Part shown: positions 1 through 7,859 of the stretch, one piece after another
Position numbering within the stretch: position 1 is the first letter of the stretch
Layout of the letters: each line of letters starts with the position of its first letter
Assembly (NCBI GenBank): GCA_019058165.1
Contig: JAHLVZ010000019.1
Coordinates: forward strand, 1 to 35,777
Direction: 5' to 3'
Length of the DNA: 35,777 nt
DNA from: Candidatus Heimdallarchaeota archaeon
GTDB lineage: Archaea > Asgardarchaeota > Heimdallarchaeia > JABLTI01
Translations under genes and position numbers: made by a program
The notes under the pieces: model-generated
What the model was told of the DNA's origin: nothing
What the model saw: the letters and a program-made list of their open reading frames with translations, nothing else
Databases searched by the model: none

Positions 1-2
1 GA

Positions 3-683
3 ACCATCGAGCGACCAGAAATAGCCGCTACTATGTATGATTCCGTTGGACGACAAGACCTTGTAGGAGAGTCACAAGAACATCGTGGTGAACAAGCACT
101 TTCCCAAGGGAAAATTGAGGAAGCGAAAGTTGCCTTTGCAGAAGCTGTAAAAGCCTATGATGAATCAAATCAACCTAAAGACGCTTTACGAGTGGAGGAG
201 CGTTTAAAGAAGTTCAATTTATTGGATAAATTCAGAGATTATGCTGCAGATGGGAATGCAGAAGCTGCTGAAGATATGATTGATGATATCTCCGCAAGCT
301 TTCCTGCTATTGCAATTTCCGATTTATATGCTGAGATTGCAGCAGTTCTTGAGAGGAGTGGTCGCCCTTCAGATTCAGTTACATACTATGATAAAGCTGC
401 AGATTCTACAAATAATCCTTTGAAAAGACAAGGATATGTGAATGCCTTGCGAAGAGTTGGCTCACAGATTGCCGCACAACGAGGAAAAGGAGAAACTGTT
501 GCTACTTCGAATTTATCAGAAAATTGTATAGTATGTAAACGTCAAATACGTAAAGGAGATCGAATCGTAGCGTGTCCTCATTGCAGTAAAGTAGCACATT
601 ATTCACACTTTGTAGAATGGGTAAAAGTGCAAGGTACATGTCCAAGTTGTCACGCTAGATTAAAAGTAGATGATTTCAAATAG
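3..683 (+). CDS. TPR-like protein with C-terminal RING/PHD-like zinc domain (5' partial)
   Basis: The frame is open to the left edge of the window, and the residues before the first Met (ERPEIAATMYDSVG) look like a TPR helix, so the gene starts upstream and Met at 33 is probably internal. About 165 residues form paired amphipathic helices of TPR type (e.g. GKIEEAKVAFAEAVKAYDES). The C-terminus is a cross-brace zinc domain with spacing C-x2-C-x12-C-x2-C-x4-H-x2-H-x10-C-x2-C, eight ligands as in RING, RING-CH and PHD fingers. Such domains in eukaryotes often act as ubiquitin E3 ligases or peptide readers. An E3-like role is inference; no E1 or E2 is in the window. The PPP phosphatase follows 59 bases downstream on the same strand. 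The zinc-ligand pattern is clear; RING versus PHD cannot be decided from sequence alone. Confidence 0.75.
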   Translation, partial: TIERPEIAATMYDSVGRQDLVGESQEHRGEQALSQGKIEEAKVAFAEAVKAYDESNQPKDALRVEERLKKFNLLDKFRDYAADGNAEAAEDMIDDISASFPAIAISDLYAEIAAVLERSGRPSDSVTYYDKAADSTNNPLKRQGYVNALRRVGSQIAAQRGKGETVATSNLSENCIVCKRQIRKGDRIVACPHCSKVAHYSHFVEWVKVQGTCPSCHARLKVDDFK

Positions 684-742
684 TAAGGAAATATCTTAAA
701 ATACCTCGAACTATTTTCGTTTTACATTATTGCTGTGATGCT

Positions 743-1672
743 ATGGTCAATAAAGCTATTCTGGAATTATGCGATCGAATCCTTGCAGATTATGATTTAG
801 CAACTAAATTAACTGCTGAAGAGATTAATGAGTTAATTGAACGATTTATATTTTTGAAGAAAGGGAAATCAATCTTAAAACGTATTAAAAGTGGATCAGC
901 ATTAGTGGTTGGAGACATTCATGGTGATTTCGATATATTGAAATCTATTATTGATGGTTTCACTAAAAATGATCATATCAATCACTTAATTTTTCTTGGT
1001 GACATAGTAGATCGAGGTTCACAATCAATTGGATGCTTGAATTTACTTTATGCTTTGATAATTAAATGCCCAGATAGAGTTCACATTGTGAGAGGGAACC
1101 ACGAAGCTATCTCAGTAAATTCTAGATATGGATTTTTGACAGACATTAGAAATTTCTGCGAATTATCAGAAACAAAAGAAAACACAACAAATAACTCCTT
1201 GCCTGAATTATATGTCAACTTCAACAGGTCTTTTGGAACCATGCCTTTAGCACTTGTTCATGAGGAGTTCAGATACTTTTTTGTCCACGGCGGGATTCCA
1301 ATCGAACCCATTTCTTTAAAGGAAATCAACGATCTGCCAAAAGCAGATTTACTTCTTAGCAATCCAACCATAAAACAAATGCTTTGGAATGATCCTCGAG
1401 AAGGAGTCGAGACGTATAGTCATAGCATAAGAGGAGATGGAATCTATATTTATGGTCAGGAAGTTCTTGACAATTTCCTGAAAAAAAATAATCTGAAAAT
1501 GATTATAAGAGCACATGAAGTTATTCCGGATGGACATATCTACTTATTCAACAAAAAATTGCTTAGTTTATTTACCTCAGAGGATTTCTATCAGGGTGTT
1601 AGTGGGAAAGTTGCGAAAATAACTGATAAAGGTAAAATCAAGATTTTTCATCCCTCAACAAATTCATATTAG
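743..1672 (+). CDS. PPP-family Ser/Thr protein phosphatase (PP1/PP2A-like)
   Basis: This is a metal-dependent protein phosphatase of the PPP family that would remove phosphate from Ser/Thr residues in the cytoplasm. The two-metal core motifs appear in order: GDIHG (57-61), GDIVDRG (86-92), GNHE (118-121), VHGG (181-184) and RAH (256-258). Beyond the core, it keeps features of the eukaryotic PP1/PP2A catalytic fold: LWNDPRE (eukaryotic LWSDP), SIRGDGIYIYG (RGxGxxFG) and LFTSEDFYQG (LFSAPNY). The length, 309 residues, equals a bare catalytic subunit, with no signal peptide or membrane segment. I see no convincing ribosome binding site before the ATG. A T8 run follows the stop. The upstream neighbour has a RING/PHD-like domain, so the pair may belong to a signalling locus (inference). 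The substrate is unknown. Confidence 0.93.
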   Translation: MVNKAILELCDRILADYDLATKLTAEEINELIERFIFLKKGKSILKRIKSGSALVVGDIHGDFDILKSIIDGFTKNDHINHLIFLGDIVDRGSQSIGCLNLLYALIIKCPDRVHIVRGNHEAISVNSRYGFLTDIRNFCELSETKENTTNNSLPELYVNFNRSFGTMPLALVHEEFRYFFVHGGIPIEPISLKEINDLPKADLLLSNPTIKQMLWNDPREGVETYSHSIRGDGIYIYGQEVLDNFLKKNNLKMIIRAHEVIPDGHIYLFNKKLLSLFTSEDFYQGVSGKVAKITDKGKIKIFHPSTNSY

Positions 1673-1676
1673 TAAC

Positions 1677-1690
1677 ACGATTTTTTTTAA
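1677..1690 (+). terminator. Oligo-T transcript end after the PPP gene
   Basis: A run of eight T residues (CGATTTTTTTTAAG) lies a few bases after the phosphatase stop codon. Archaeal RNA polymerase can terminate on oligo-T tracts without a hairpin. The next gene lies on the opposite strand, so a plus-strand end is needed here. Confidence 0.45.
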
Positions 1691-1733
1691 GAGGAAACTC
1701 TGGGGAACTACTTTCTAGATGCAAATATGAATC

Positions 1734-3647
1734 TCAAATCCAAATAAGTCCAAAACCAATCCATAAGAACACTGATACCGTTGATAAGACGATTATACCT
1801 ACAATATCCAGTATTGACCCTACTCGAAATATCTCTTTCACACTAAAATAGCCCGTTGAATAACTTATCATTGTTGGGGGCGTGCCAAATACTAATGCAT
1901 AATCAATACTTGAACCCATTGCTACAATTAAAGCCAACATCGTAGGGTCGATTTGCAAACTAATAGCAATAGGAATAACTAAGGGAATCAGCATTGCAGC
2001 ACTTGCTGTATTACTAGCAACAGCTGTAACTAGAAGCGAAATCCCACCAACAATTAATGCAATTACAATGAAATGTTTTCCTTCAATAATACCCATTTTA
2101 GAAGCAATCCAGTCACCAATCCCTGTAGCAACTAACGCATCTCCTAAGCTTAAACCCCCACCGAATAAGAATAAAGCATTCCAATTGACATTCTTAACAT
2201 CTTTTACTTCTAACAAATTGAATCCGAAAATTAGCACAACTGCTATTAGAGCTACAATACCAGAACTAATTGCAACAACTCCATTGGTCCAATTTTTCAG
2301 AGGGGTTGCCATTAACCAGAGAACAATGGTGAAGATGAATATTGCTACAGTAACCCACTGCTTCTTGTTCATTTTACCCATTTTCTTTAAATCATCACGA
2401 AAGACGATTTGAGCTTCTGCTAAGCTTTCCTTTGAGATTTTTGGCTTGAAAACTAGGAGTATGTACCCCCAAATAATGAAAAGCATAATTAAAACAAATG
2501 GTAATCCAAATCCTATCCATTTCAAGAAGGAAATTTCTACACCCACATCCGATAAACCTGCTATAGCAATGGGATTTGCTGGGGTTCCAATGACAGAAGC
2601 AATACCTCCAGTGGTTGCTGCATAACCAATTCCTAAAATTAATGCTTTCCGGAAACCAGAGAGGTTTTTCTCTCGACCACCACTTTCAATTTGCGTTACT
2701 AAAGCAATAGCAATGGGAATCATAACAGCAGCACTAGCAGTATTACTCATCCACATGGAGAGAAAGGCTGATACGCTCATTAAAAGTAAAATCAACATAG
2801 ATGGACGAATACTAGCATTACCTATTATGCCAAGAGCTAAACGTCGGTCTATATTGTGCTTCTTAAGTGCTTCAGCAATTATAAAACCACCAAAGAATAA
2901 AGCAATAACTGGATCAAAGAATGGTTGTAAAGCATCTCCCGTTGTAGAAATGCCTGAAATGACTACAATAATCGGTACTAAAAATGCTCCAACGATTGTA
3001 GGAACAATTTCAGAAATCCAAAGACCAGCAATTACAACTAGTAACCCTATAGCTACTCCTGCTTTAAATGGAACTGCCATACTAAAATAAATAACGTCAA
3101 TATTTTTTCCTAATTCTGCACTGCGAATGGTCTCAATTTTCGTGGGACGAACTTTTCGATCCATGTCAACTCCATTAATGTTACTGGAAATGAGATTCAA
3201 TTCTAAATTCTGAATGGAATTGTTTGTATTATCTAATATTCCTACTCTGTATTCAACTTTAGAGTGAGTAGATGACTTGTAAGCTTGATCCACAAAAATA
3301 ATACAGGAATTACCATTACCACTTAGAGATCTAATAATTTCAATATTAGTGGTATCAGCAGTTTCTGCCATGTTTATATCAAAAATAATATCATTATAAG
3401 CACTAAAAGTTAGTCGAACTTGATATTGACCTGCTTCCATATTTGCGGGTCCAAGAAAAGAAACACCAATAGCTACTCCAATGAGAACAAAAGCAATCAC
3501 TGATTTTCTTATAAGCTTCTTTTTTTTCGCTTGTTTTTCTTCGGGAGTCAATTCTTTTTTATCTGAATCTGCTTTTGTTTTTTGTTTATGAGGTTCTTTA
3601 ATATCATTTTCTAAAGATATTTTTCCATTTGCTTTCTCTTTGGACAT
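1734..3647 (-). CDS. SLC13/DASS-family anion transporter with extra N-terminal extracytoplasmic domain
   Basis: This is a membrane transporter of the divalent anion:Na+ symporter (DASS/SLC13) family, which imports dicarboxylates, citrate or sulfate with sodium. The two diagnostic SNT motifs of the inverted repeats are present: SNTASAAVMIP at 301 and SNTASAAMLIP at 545, along with the glycine-rich GTPANPIAIAG and GTPPTMISYSTG segments. About 190 residues precede the transport domain: a Lys/Glu-rich cytoplasmic tail (1-45), one hydrophobic helix (about 48-66) and a roughly 120-residue beta-rich segment predicted to lie outside the cell. This makes the protein (637 residues) longer than the usual 450-500. 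The Yip1-like gene lies 100 bases upstream on the same strand and may be cotranscribed. The substrate cannot be read from the sequence. Confidence 0.9.
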   Translation of the reverse strand: MSKEKANGKISLENDIKEPHKQKTKADSDKKELTPEEKQAKKKKLIRKSVIAFVLIGVAIGVSFLGPANMEAGQYQVRLTFSAYNDIIFDINMAETADTTNIEIIRSLSGNGNSCIIFVDQAYKSSTHSKVEYRVGILDNTNNSIQNLELNLISSNINGVDMDRKVRPTKIETIRSAELGKNIDVIYFSMAVPFKAGVAIGLLVVIAGLWISEIVPTIVGAFLVPIIVVISGISTTGDALQPFFDPVIALFFGGFIIAEALKKHNIDRRLALGIIGNASIRPSMLILLLMSVSAFLSMWMSNTASAAVMIPIAIALVTQIESGGREKNLSGFRKALILGIGYAATTGGIASVIGTPANPIAIAGLSDVGVEISFLKWIGFGLPFVLIMLFIIWGYILLVFKPKISKESLAEAQIVFRDDLKKMGKMNKKQWVTVAIFIFTIVLWLMATPLKNWTNGVVAISSGIVALIAVVLIFGFNLLEVKDVKNVNWNALFLFGGGLSLGDALVATGIGDWIASKMGIIEGKHFIVIALIVGGISLLVTAVASNTASAAMLIPLVIPIAISLQIDPTMLALIVAMGSSIDYALVFGTPPTMISYSTGYFSVKEIFRVGSILDIVGIIVLSTVSVFLWIGFGLIWI

Positions 3648-3747
3648 TTACTCATCACTTTCAGTAGTTACGATAAACTATATTCAGATAAGTAATACGG
3701 CAGATGAATGATATTTATGAGTTGTGATTAATTTTGGATGAAACTGT

Positions 3748-4512
3748 TCAAGTTCCCATATAATAAATAATCATCAAAATAAGATAAACTAGCATAGGTA
3801 TACCGGTAGCTATAGCTGTTTCTAACCATGAAAACTCACATGCTGGCTTTGCAATGAAGACAATGTAAATACTTGATGCTGCAAGACCTAAAAAGTGGAT
3901 AATTAAACCAACTATACCAATAAAAGAATGTCTGATGAAACTCATATCATCAAAAATCGCAGAAAAGTCATATGGATTTGGATCTCTCCAAGGTAGTGCA
4001 ATAAGAAATAAAATACCAGTAATGAGTTCCGAAAAAACAATAGGCATCATTCCATAACCCACTGCGGCACGAATTTGTTTTCTGGAAGCTTTACCTCCTA
4101 ATAATCGGGTCATTAATCTGATAACCCATGTTCCTAAAAGCCAAATAATCGTTGGTAAAAGCAAAATAGCTATCCAGCCAATTAGGAATACAACCGGATA
4201 AAATTTCATATCGAGTAATCTTGTGTGCATAACAAATGATAATACTTGTAGAGCCAATCCAAGCGAAATTGCTACAATGAATAAGAAAGCTCCTTTCGAA
4301 TCAGGATTATCTGCAATTTCTTGAGCAATAACTCTTGGCTTCACTATAAGAGACTTAATTCTGAACCAAACTTCTTTGTAGGTAACTGGAGCGAAAATCT
4401 TTTGTTCATATGTAACAGTTAAATCTGCCCCACAAAATGGACAAAGTAAGTATCCTTGAGGAGAGACTTCGTTACATATCGGGCAACGAATAATTACATC
4501 TTCGGTACTCAT
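3748..4512 (-). CDS. Yip1-domain-like membrane protein with N-terminal zinc ribbon
   Basis: The N-terminus carries a short zinc ribbon with two Cys pairs (CPIC at 10-13, CPFC at 24-27). A polytopic membrane region with about five hydrophobic helices starts near residue 90. The segment LLGGKASRKQIRAAVGYGMMP matches the pattern of the Yip1 domain family (KatK/R xxxRaavgYs..P). In eukaryotes Yip1/YIPF proteins bind Rab GTPases on Golgi and ER membranes; prokaryotic relatives have no established function. Zinc ribbon plus Yip1 is a common architecture in prokaryotes, so this is not by itself a eukaryotic signature. The ATG is well placed, and the gene diverges from pcp across 148 bases. Confidence 0.72.
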   Translation of the reverse strand: MSTEDVIIRCPICNEVSPQGYLLCPFCGADLTVTYEQKIFAPVTYKEVWFRIKSLIVKPRVIAQEIADNPDSKGAFLFIVAISLGLALQVLSFVMHTRLLDMKFYPVVFLIGWIAILLLPTIIWLLGTWVIRLMTRLLGGKASRKQIRAAVGYGMMPIVFSELITGILFLIALPWRDPNPYDFSAIFDDMSFIRHSFIGIVGLIIHFLGLAASSIYIVFIAKPACEFSWLETAIATGIPMLVYLILMIIYYMGT

Positions 4513-4660
4513 ATTTTTTACTCCAGAATAACCTTATTGTAGCTAATAAAGAATCTTCAGTTTTAAGCTAAAATAACCTTTCGAAATTATCAAATTTTAT
4601 TTACAAAGAAGGATATCATTTATTAGATTCATAAAACAAGATAATTTGGTGGTTTGATTT

Positions 4661-5272
4661 ATGAAAAAAGTGCTATTAACGGGCTTTGAGCCTTTTGGTA
4701 AAGACAAAATAAATCCTGCTTTAGAGTTAATAAAAAAGATGGCAAAAGAAGAAATCCCAGATGTAGCATTAACAACGAATAAATTACCAGTTGTTTTTGG
4801 TGAAGCAATCACTGAATTAATTTCAGCTATTGAAAAAACAAAACCTGATTTGGTTCTCTCTCTGGGACAAGCTGCTGGAAGAATGGTGGTTTCAATTGAG
4901 AGAATTGGTTTGAATATGAATGATACCGATCATGCGGATAATGCAAGCAACAAACCAAGAGATGAATTAATTGTTGCTAATGGCCCTGCAGCCTATTTCA
5001 CAACTATAAATGTTAGAAAAACTTACCAAGAAATTAAGAAAGTAGGTATCCCTGTAAGAATATCAAATTCAGCTGGAACATATGTTTGTAATAACATAAT
5101 TTATGGAGTTTTACATCATCTAGTCACCAATAATCAAAATCACATCAAATACGGATTCATTCACATACCCTATCTACCATTCCAAGCAGCAGAAAAACCA
5201 AGACCATTTGCATCCCTACCGTTAGAAATTATAGAGAAAGCTGTCCGAATAGCAATTAACGTTAATATTTAA
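4661..5272 (+). CDS. pcp: Pyroglutamyl-peptidase I
   Basis: This cytosolic cysteine peptidase (family C15) removes N-terminal pyroglutamate from peptides. The whole 203-residue protein matches the family length (about 200-215). The family start LLTGFEPFG is present, and the catalytic triad is Glu80 (SIERIGLN), Cys143 (GTYVCNN) and His168 (FIHIP), nearly the same numbering as the bacterial enzymes (81/144/168). GGTGG just upstream gives a plausible ribosome binding site, about 8 bases from the ATG. The gene stands alone between divergent and convergent neighbours and probably has its own promoter in the AT-rich 148-base gap. Assignment is firm. Confidence 0.96.
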   Translation: MKKVLLTGFEPFGKDKINPALELIKKMAKEEIPDVALTTNKLPVVFGEAITELISAIEKTKPDLVLSLGQAAGRMVVSIERIGLNMNDTDHADNASNKPRDELIVANGPAAYFTTINVRKTYQEIKKVGIPVRISNSAGTYVCNNIIYGVLHHLVTNNQNHIKYGFIHIPYLPFQAAEKPRPFASLPLEIIEKAVRIAINVNI

Positions 5273-5305
5273 TTAACAAAAGAAAAATGGGGGAATATTA
5301 TCTTT

Positions 5306-6007
5306 TTACACGTTCAGTGTTACTAGAACTTGTTCAGCAGAAACTCCTATCACAACATCTCCAGGAACTAATGGAGCAGAATAAATATAGGTGCCATTGT
5401 AAAGATCTGTTGTTGCAGCAGCGTTGACTGTTACTTGAGAGTACCCTTGATAAGTAATCCCAAAAACTGTTTCATAATAGAAATCAATTATAGCGTTAGT
5501 AGCTGTATTTGTGTAAGTAAGAGTATAGTTGACATTATAGCTTAATTGGGTTACAATAGACATGTAGTTGCATTCCATATAAACATCAATATCACCCCTG
5601 AAGGACATGCGTCCATTAGTACTTACTAATTCAACTGGAAGAACAGCGGGTATTAATTCATCAATCTCGAAAACAGCAATATATCCCTTACTCAGCATTT
5701 GTACTTCTGCAAAATCAAGCCAATCTTGTAAGAGGAGACCTGCAGTAGTATTACTATCAATTATAGTAGCAGGTTGAGAGAAATTCGCTAGCATAGATTT
5801 GACATAAGCATTCGTTTCTGTTCTAAAATTATCAAATGTTGATTGGAATTCTTCTATTTCCAGTCCTTCTGTGTATTGGGTTCGGTTTAATTCGTAAACA
5901 ATGTTGATAAAAGATAACATGTAGATTGTCATTATTACGGCGCAAACTAGAAAGATTTGCCCTCTTTTGTTATCTTTCATGAATTGTTTGATTTTGTTGC
6001 GTTTCAT
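5306..6007 (-). CDS. Pilin-like protein with class III signal (third gene of pilin-like operon)
   Basis: The N-terminus is MKRNKIKQFMKDNKRGQIFL, a short basic stretch ending in KRG, then Q and a hydrophobic helix of about 20 residues. This is the pattern of archaeal class III (prepilin peptidase EppA/PibD) signal sequences, with predicted cleavage after Gly16. The remainder is mostly beta-strand-like, as expected for an extracellular pilin or pseudopilin head; no family recognised. The ORF track starts at a TTG (6019), but the ATG at 6007 has GGGTGA just upstream and leaves a 4-base gap to the preceding gene, so I chose it. It is cotranscribed with two genes of the same design and lies head to head with tadC. 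Confidence 0.7.
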   Translation of the reverse strand: MKRNKIKQFMKDNKRGQIFLVCAVIMTIYMLSFINIVYELNRTQYTEGLEIEEFQSTFDNFRTETNAYVKSMLANFSQPATIIDSNTTAGLLLQDWLDFAEVQMLSKGYIAVFEIDELIPAVLPVELVSTNGRMSFRGDIDVYMECNYMSIVTQLSYNVNYTLTYTNTATNAIIDFYYETVFGITYQGYSQVTVNAAATTDLYNGTYIYSAPLVPGDVVIGVSAEQVLVTLNV

Positions 6008-6011
6008 TTTT

Positions 6012-6464
6012 TCACCCAACCAATCGCCATAATTCTAAGTGAATCACTCTGTACTGATTCAAAATTGTATCATATCCAAACAGAAAGTAATCAGCAGCTC
6101 CGACTGATGCATCTGCTGGCGGAATTCTTTCCCAATATAAACTAAAAATATTCGTTCCAGCATCATCTTCAACAGATAATCGCCAGAAGACATTTTCAGG
6201 CAAAGCATTATCAATACTATCAGCAAGTTCTGTTGTCAGTAAATTATAAACCAAAGGTTTCAAAGTTCCTGCGCTATTCAAAGATTCGAGAGTGTTATAC
6301 CCAATTTCGGATAAATTATCTGGATAGGTTTTATCTGTAGAAAATTCAACTTGATAAATAGCAATCATCAATAAAATTAGTACTGATAATGCTATGAAGA
6401 CTTCTATCAGGAATAGTTGTCCTCCCTTTTTGTGTCGAATTTTTAACTTAGATATTGGGGCCAT
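6012..6464 (-). CDS. Pilin-like protein with class III signal (second gene of pilin-like operon)
   Basis: The likely start is the ATG at 6464 (150 residues), which has GGCGGTG about 9 bases upstream. The ORF track uses an ATG at 6491, which would overlap the previous gene by 49 bases instead of 22. The N-terminus MAPISKLKIRHKKGGQLFL is a basic segment ending in KKGG, then a hydrophobic helix containing a Glu (LFLIEVFIALSVLILLMI) that recalls the conserved Glu5 of type IV pilins. The soluble part is short (about 110 residues). It probably encodes a minor pilin or pseudopilin secreted by a Tad-like machine. No named family recognised. Confidence 0.68.
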   Translation of the reverse strand: MAPISKLKIRHKKGGQLFLIEVFIALSVLILLMIAIYQVEFSTDKTYPDNLSEIGYNTLESLNSAGTLKPLVYNLLTTELADSIDNALPENVFWRLSVEDDAGTNIFSLYWERIPPADASVGAADYFLFGYDTILNQYRVIHLELWRLVG

Positions 6465-7549
6465 ACATATAACACCGCCTTGAATAAGCATTCCCTAATA
6501 ACAACGATTTTTTCAATTTTCACGATTTGCTTATTATCTGGTATCAAATCAGCACCATAAATTGTGCCAAATTTCTCACTTAATTGTGAAGGATAGACAA
6601 ACACTTTTCTCTGGAAACCAGAGACTGAATCTGCAGTTGCTATAGAAACACAAGTACCATTAGTGGGGATTCTTAGATTAAAGGTCTCAGTAGTACTTGG
6701 ACTAGCAATTATTGATGACTCATTGCCAAATTGCTCATTTCCTTCAGTATAAGGATACAAAACAATAGCACTTAAACTGGTTAGTGATCCCACAAAAGAT
6801 GTTTGAATATTTGCCAATCCATTATTTGAAATGTTCTCTTGAACAATTAATTGTAATCCGAAATTAGTTTCGGTTCCGATAACAACCTCTTCATAATCAA
6901 CAGCATAAATCCCGATCTGACTTTGCGCAAAAACAACCAAAGTATAATATCCATCTGGTAAAACAGCGACTCCTGTTGAAAAACTCAAGTCTAAAATACC
7001 AGAAGTATCTGTTTGGGACTTTTGAGTAAAAACAACAGTATTATTTGGTGCTACTACAAAACTCCAAACATTGCAGTCTCCTATTGATGTTGTAATATTG
7101 ATCGTACCAATTGGTTGAGATAAAGTCAATGTTGAGCTAACATCAAATATTGACTCAAGTTTTAATTGAAAACCAATTTTATTTTCTAACGACATATTTT
7201 GTTTCAGGTTTTCATAACTCAGACTAAACAACGCATGAGGATTTATCCGAGAAATCTTATTTGCATCTAAACTTGTAGTGCCAATCTCTCGTAAGCCAAA
7301 GGAGTTAAATTCTGTACTATATTTATACTCCCAATCATTGGGATATCCTGTACTTGAAAAGAATACTTCTGAGACCTGATTCGCTGAGGATTCAAAAGCT
7401 CTGTTATCTAAATTTTGATATTTTGGTTCTAGAAAATTCAGAGATAATACAATTACTTCAGCAAACATAATCATGAAAATAATCATTGCGAGAGCAAAAT
7501 CAACTCCTTGTATCTGCCCTTTCTTGTTTCGCCAAATATTTCTTTTCAT
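6443..7549 (-). CDS. Large pilin-like protein with class III signal (first gene of pilin-like operon)
   Basis: The ATG at 7549 is preceded by GGTGG at about 8 bases and gives MKRNIWRNKKGQIQGVDFAL, a class III signal with predicted cleavage after KKG (9-11). The ORF track extends to a TTG at 7567. After the hydrophobic helix (about 15-37) comes a long extracellular part of about 330 residues with alternating strands, including a stretch resembling an Ig-like or carboxypeptidase-regulatory fold (GYYTLVVFAQSQIGIYAVDY). It is larger than an ordinary pilin and may be an adhesin-type or capping subunit (inference). Its stop overlaps the start of the next pilin-like gene by 22 bases, indicating one operon. 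Confidence 0.68.
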   Translation of the reverse strand: MKRNIWRNKKGQIQGVDFALAMIIFMIMFAEVIVLSLNFLEPKYQNLDNRAFESSANQVSEVFFSSTGYPNDWEYKYSTEFNSFGLREIGTTSLDANKISRINPHALFSLSYENLKQNMSLENKIGFQLKLESIFDVSSTLTLSQPIGTINITTSIGDCNVWSFVVAPNNTVVFTQKSQTDTSGILDLSFSTGVAVLPDGYYTLVVFAQSQIGIYAVDYEEVVIGTETNFGLQLIVQENISNNGLANIQTSFVGSLTSLSAIVLYPYTEGNEQFGNESSIIASPSTTETFNLRIPTNGTCVSIATADSVSGFQRKVFVYPSQLSEKFGTIYGADLIPDNKQIVKIEKIVVIRECLFKAVLYVWPQYLS

Positions 7550-7782
7550 TGAGGATCCACCAATCAAATGATCAACATAAGCTCAAAAGTGTCATGATTT
7601 ATTTTTGCTATAATTATGTGATTATTCAAGTTCTAAAACCTTTTCGCTTGTGGTATTTAGTTTAGCGAATTGAGGAATATGTATTTTTTCACTTCCTACA
7701 AAAAAACAAGCCATAAACCCATCTAGTATCCACAAACACAGAATTTATTTAGCATAAACATGTAAAGGTAAACACTATTAGA

Positions 7783-7797
7783 ATCCCTATAAGGGAT
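7783..7797. promoter_or_regulatory. Inverted repeat upstream of tadC
   Basis: ATCCCT-ATA-AGGGAT is a perfect 6+6 inverted repeat with a 3-base spacer, 63 bases upstream of the chosen tadC ATG and inside the 310-base divergent region between the pilin-like operon and tadC. The size and symmetry suit a dimeric regulator site or a small hairpin in the tadC leader. No regulator gene is adjacent. Confidence 0.35.
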
Positions 7798-7859
7798 AAC
7801 ATGGCAATAATTATTTATTTGTGAAATTTAATATTCACATTAAGCGAGGAAGAAACAAT

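Noticed and set aside
2068-3090. Two plus-strand ORFs (114 and 125 aa) inside the SLC13 gene
   Set aside because: Antisense shadows; translations have no family pattern and the SLC13 frame has clear motifs.
7801-7824. Seven-codon upstream ORF (MAIIIYL) before tadC
   Set aside because: Too short and without a ribosome binding site; probably chance in AT-rich sequence.
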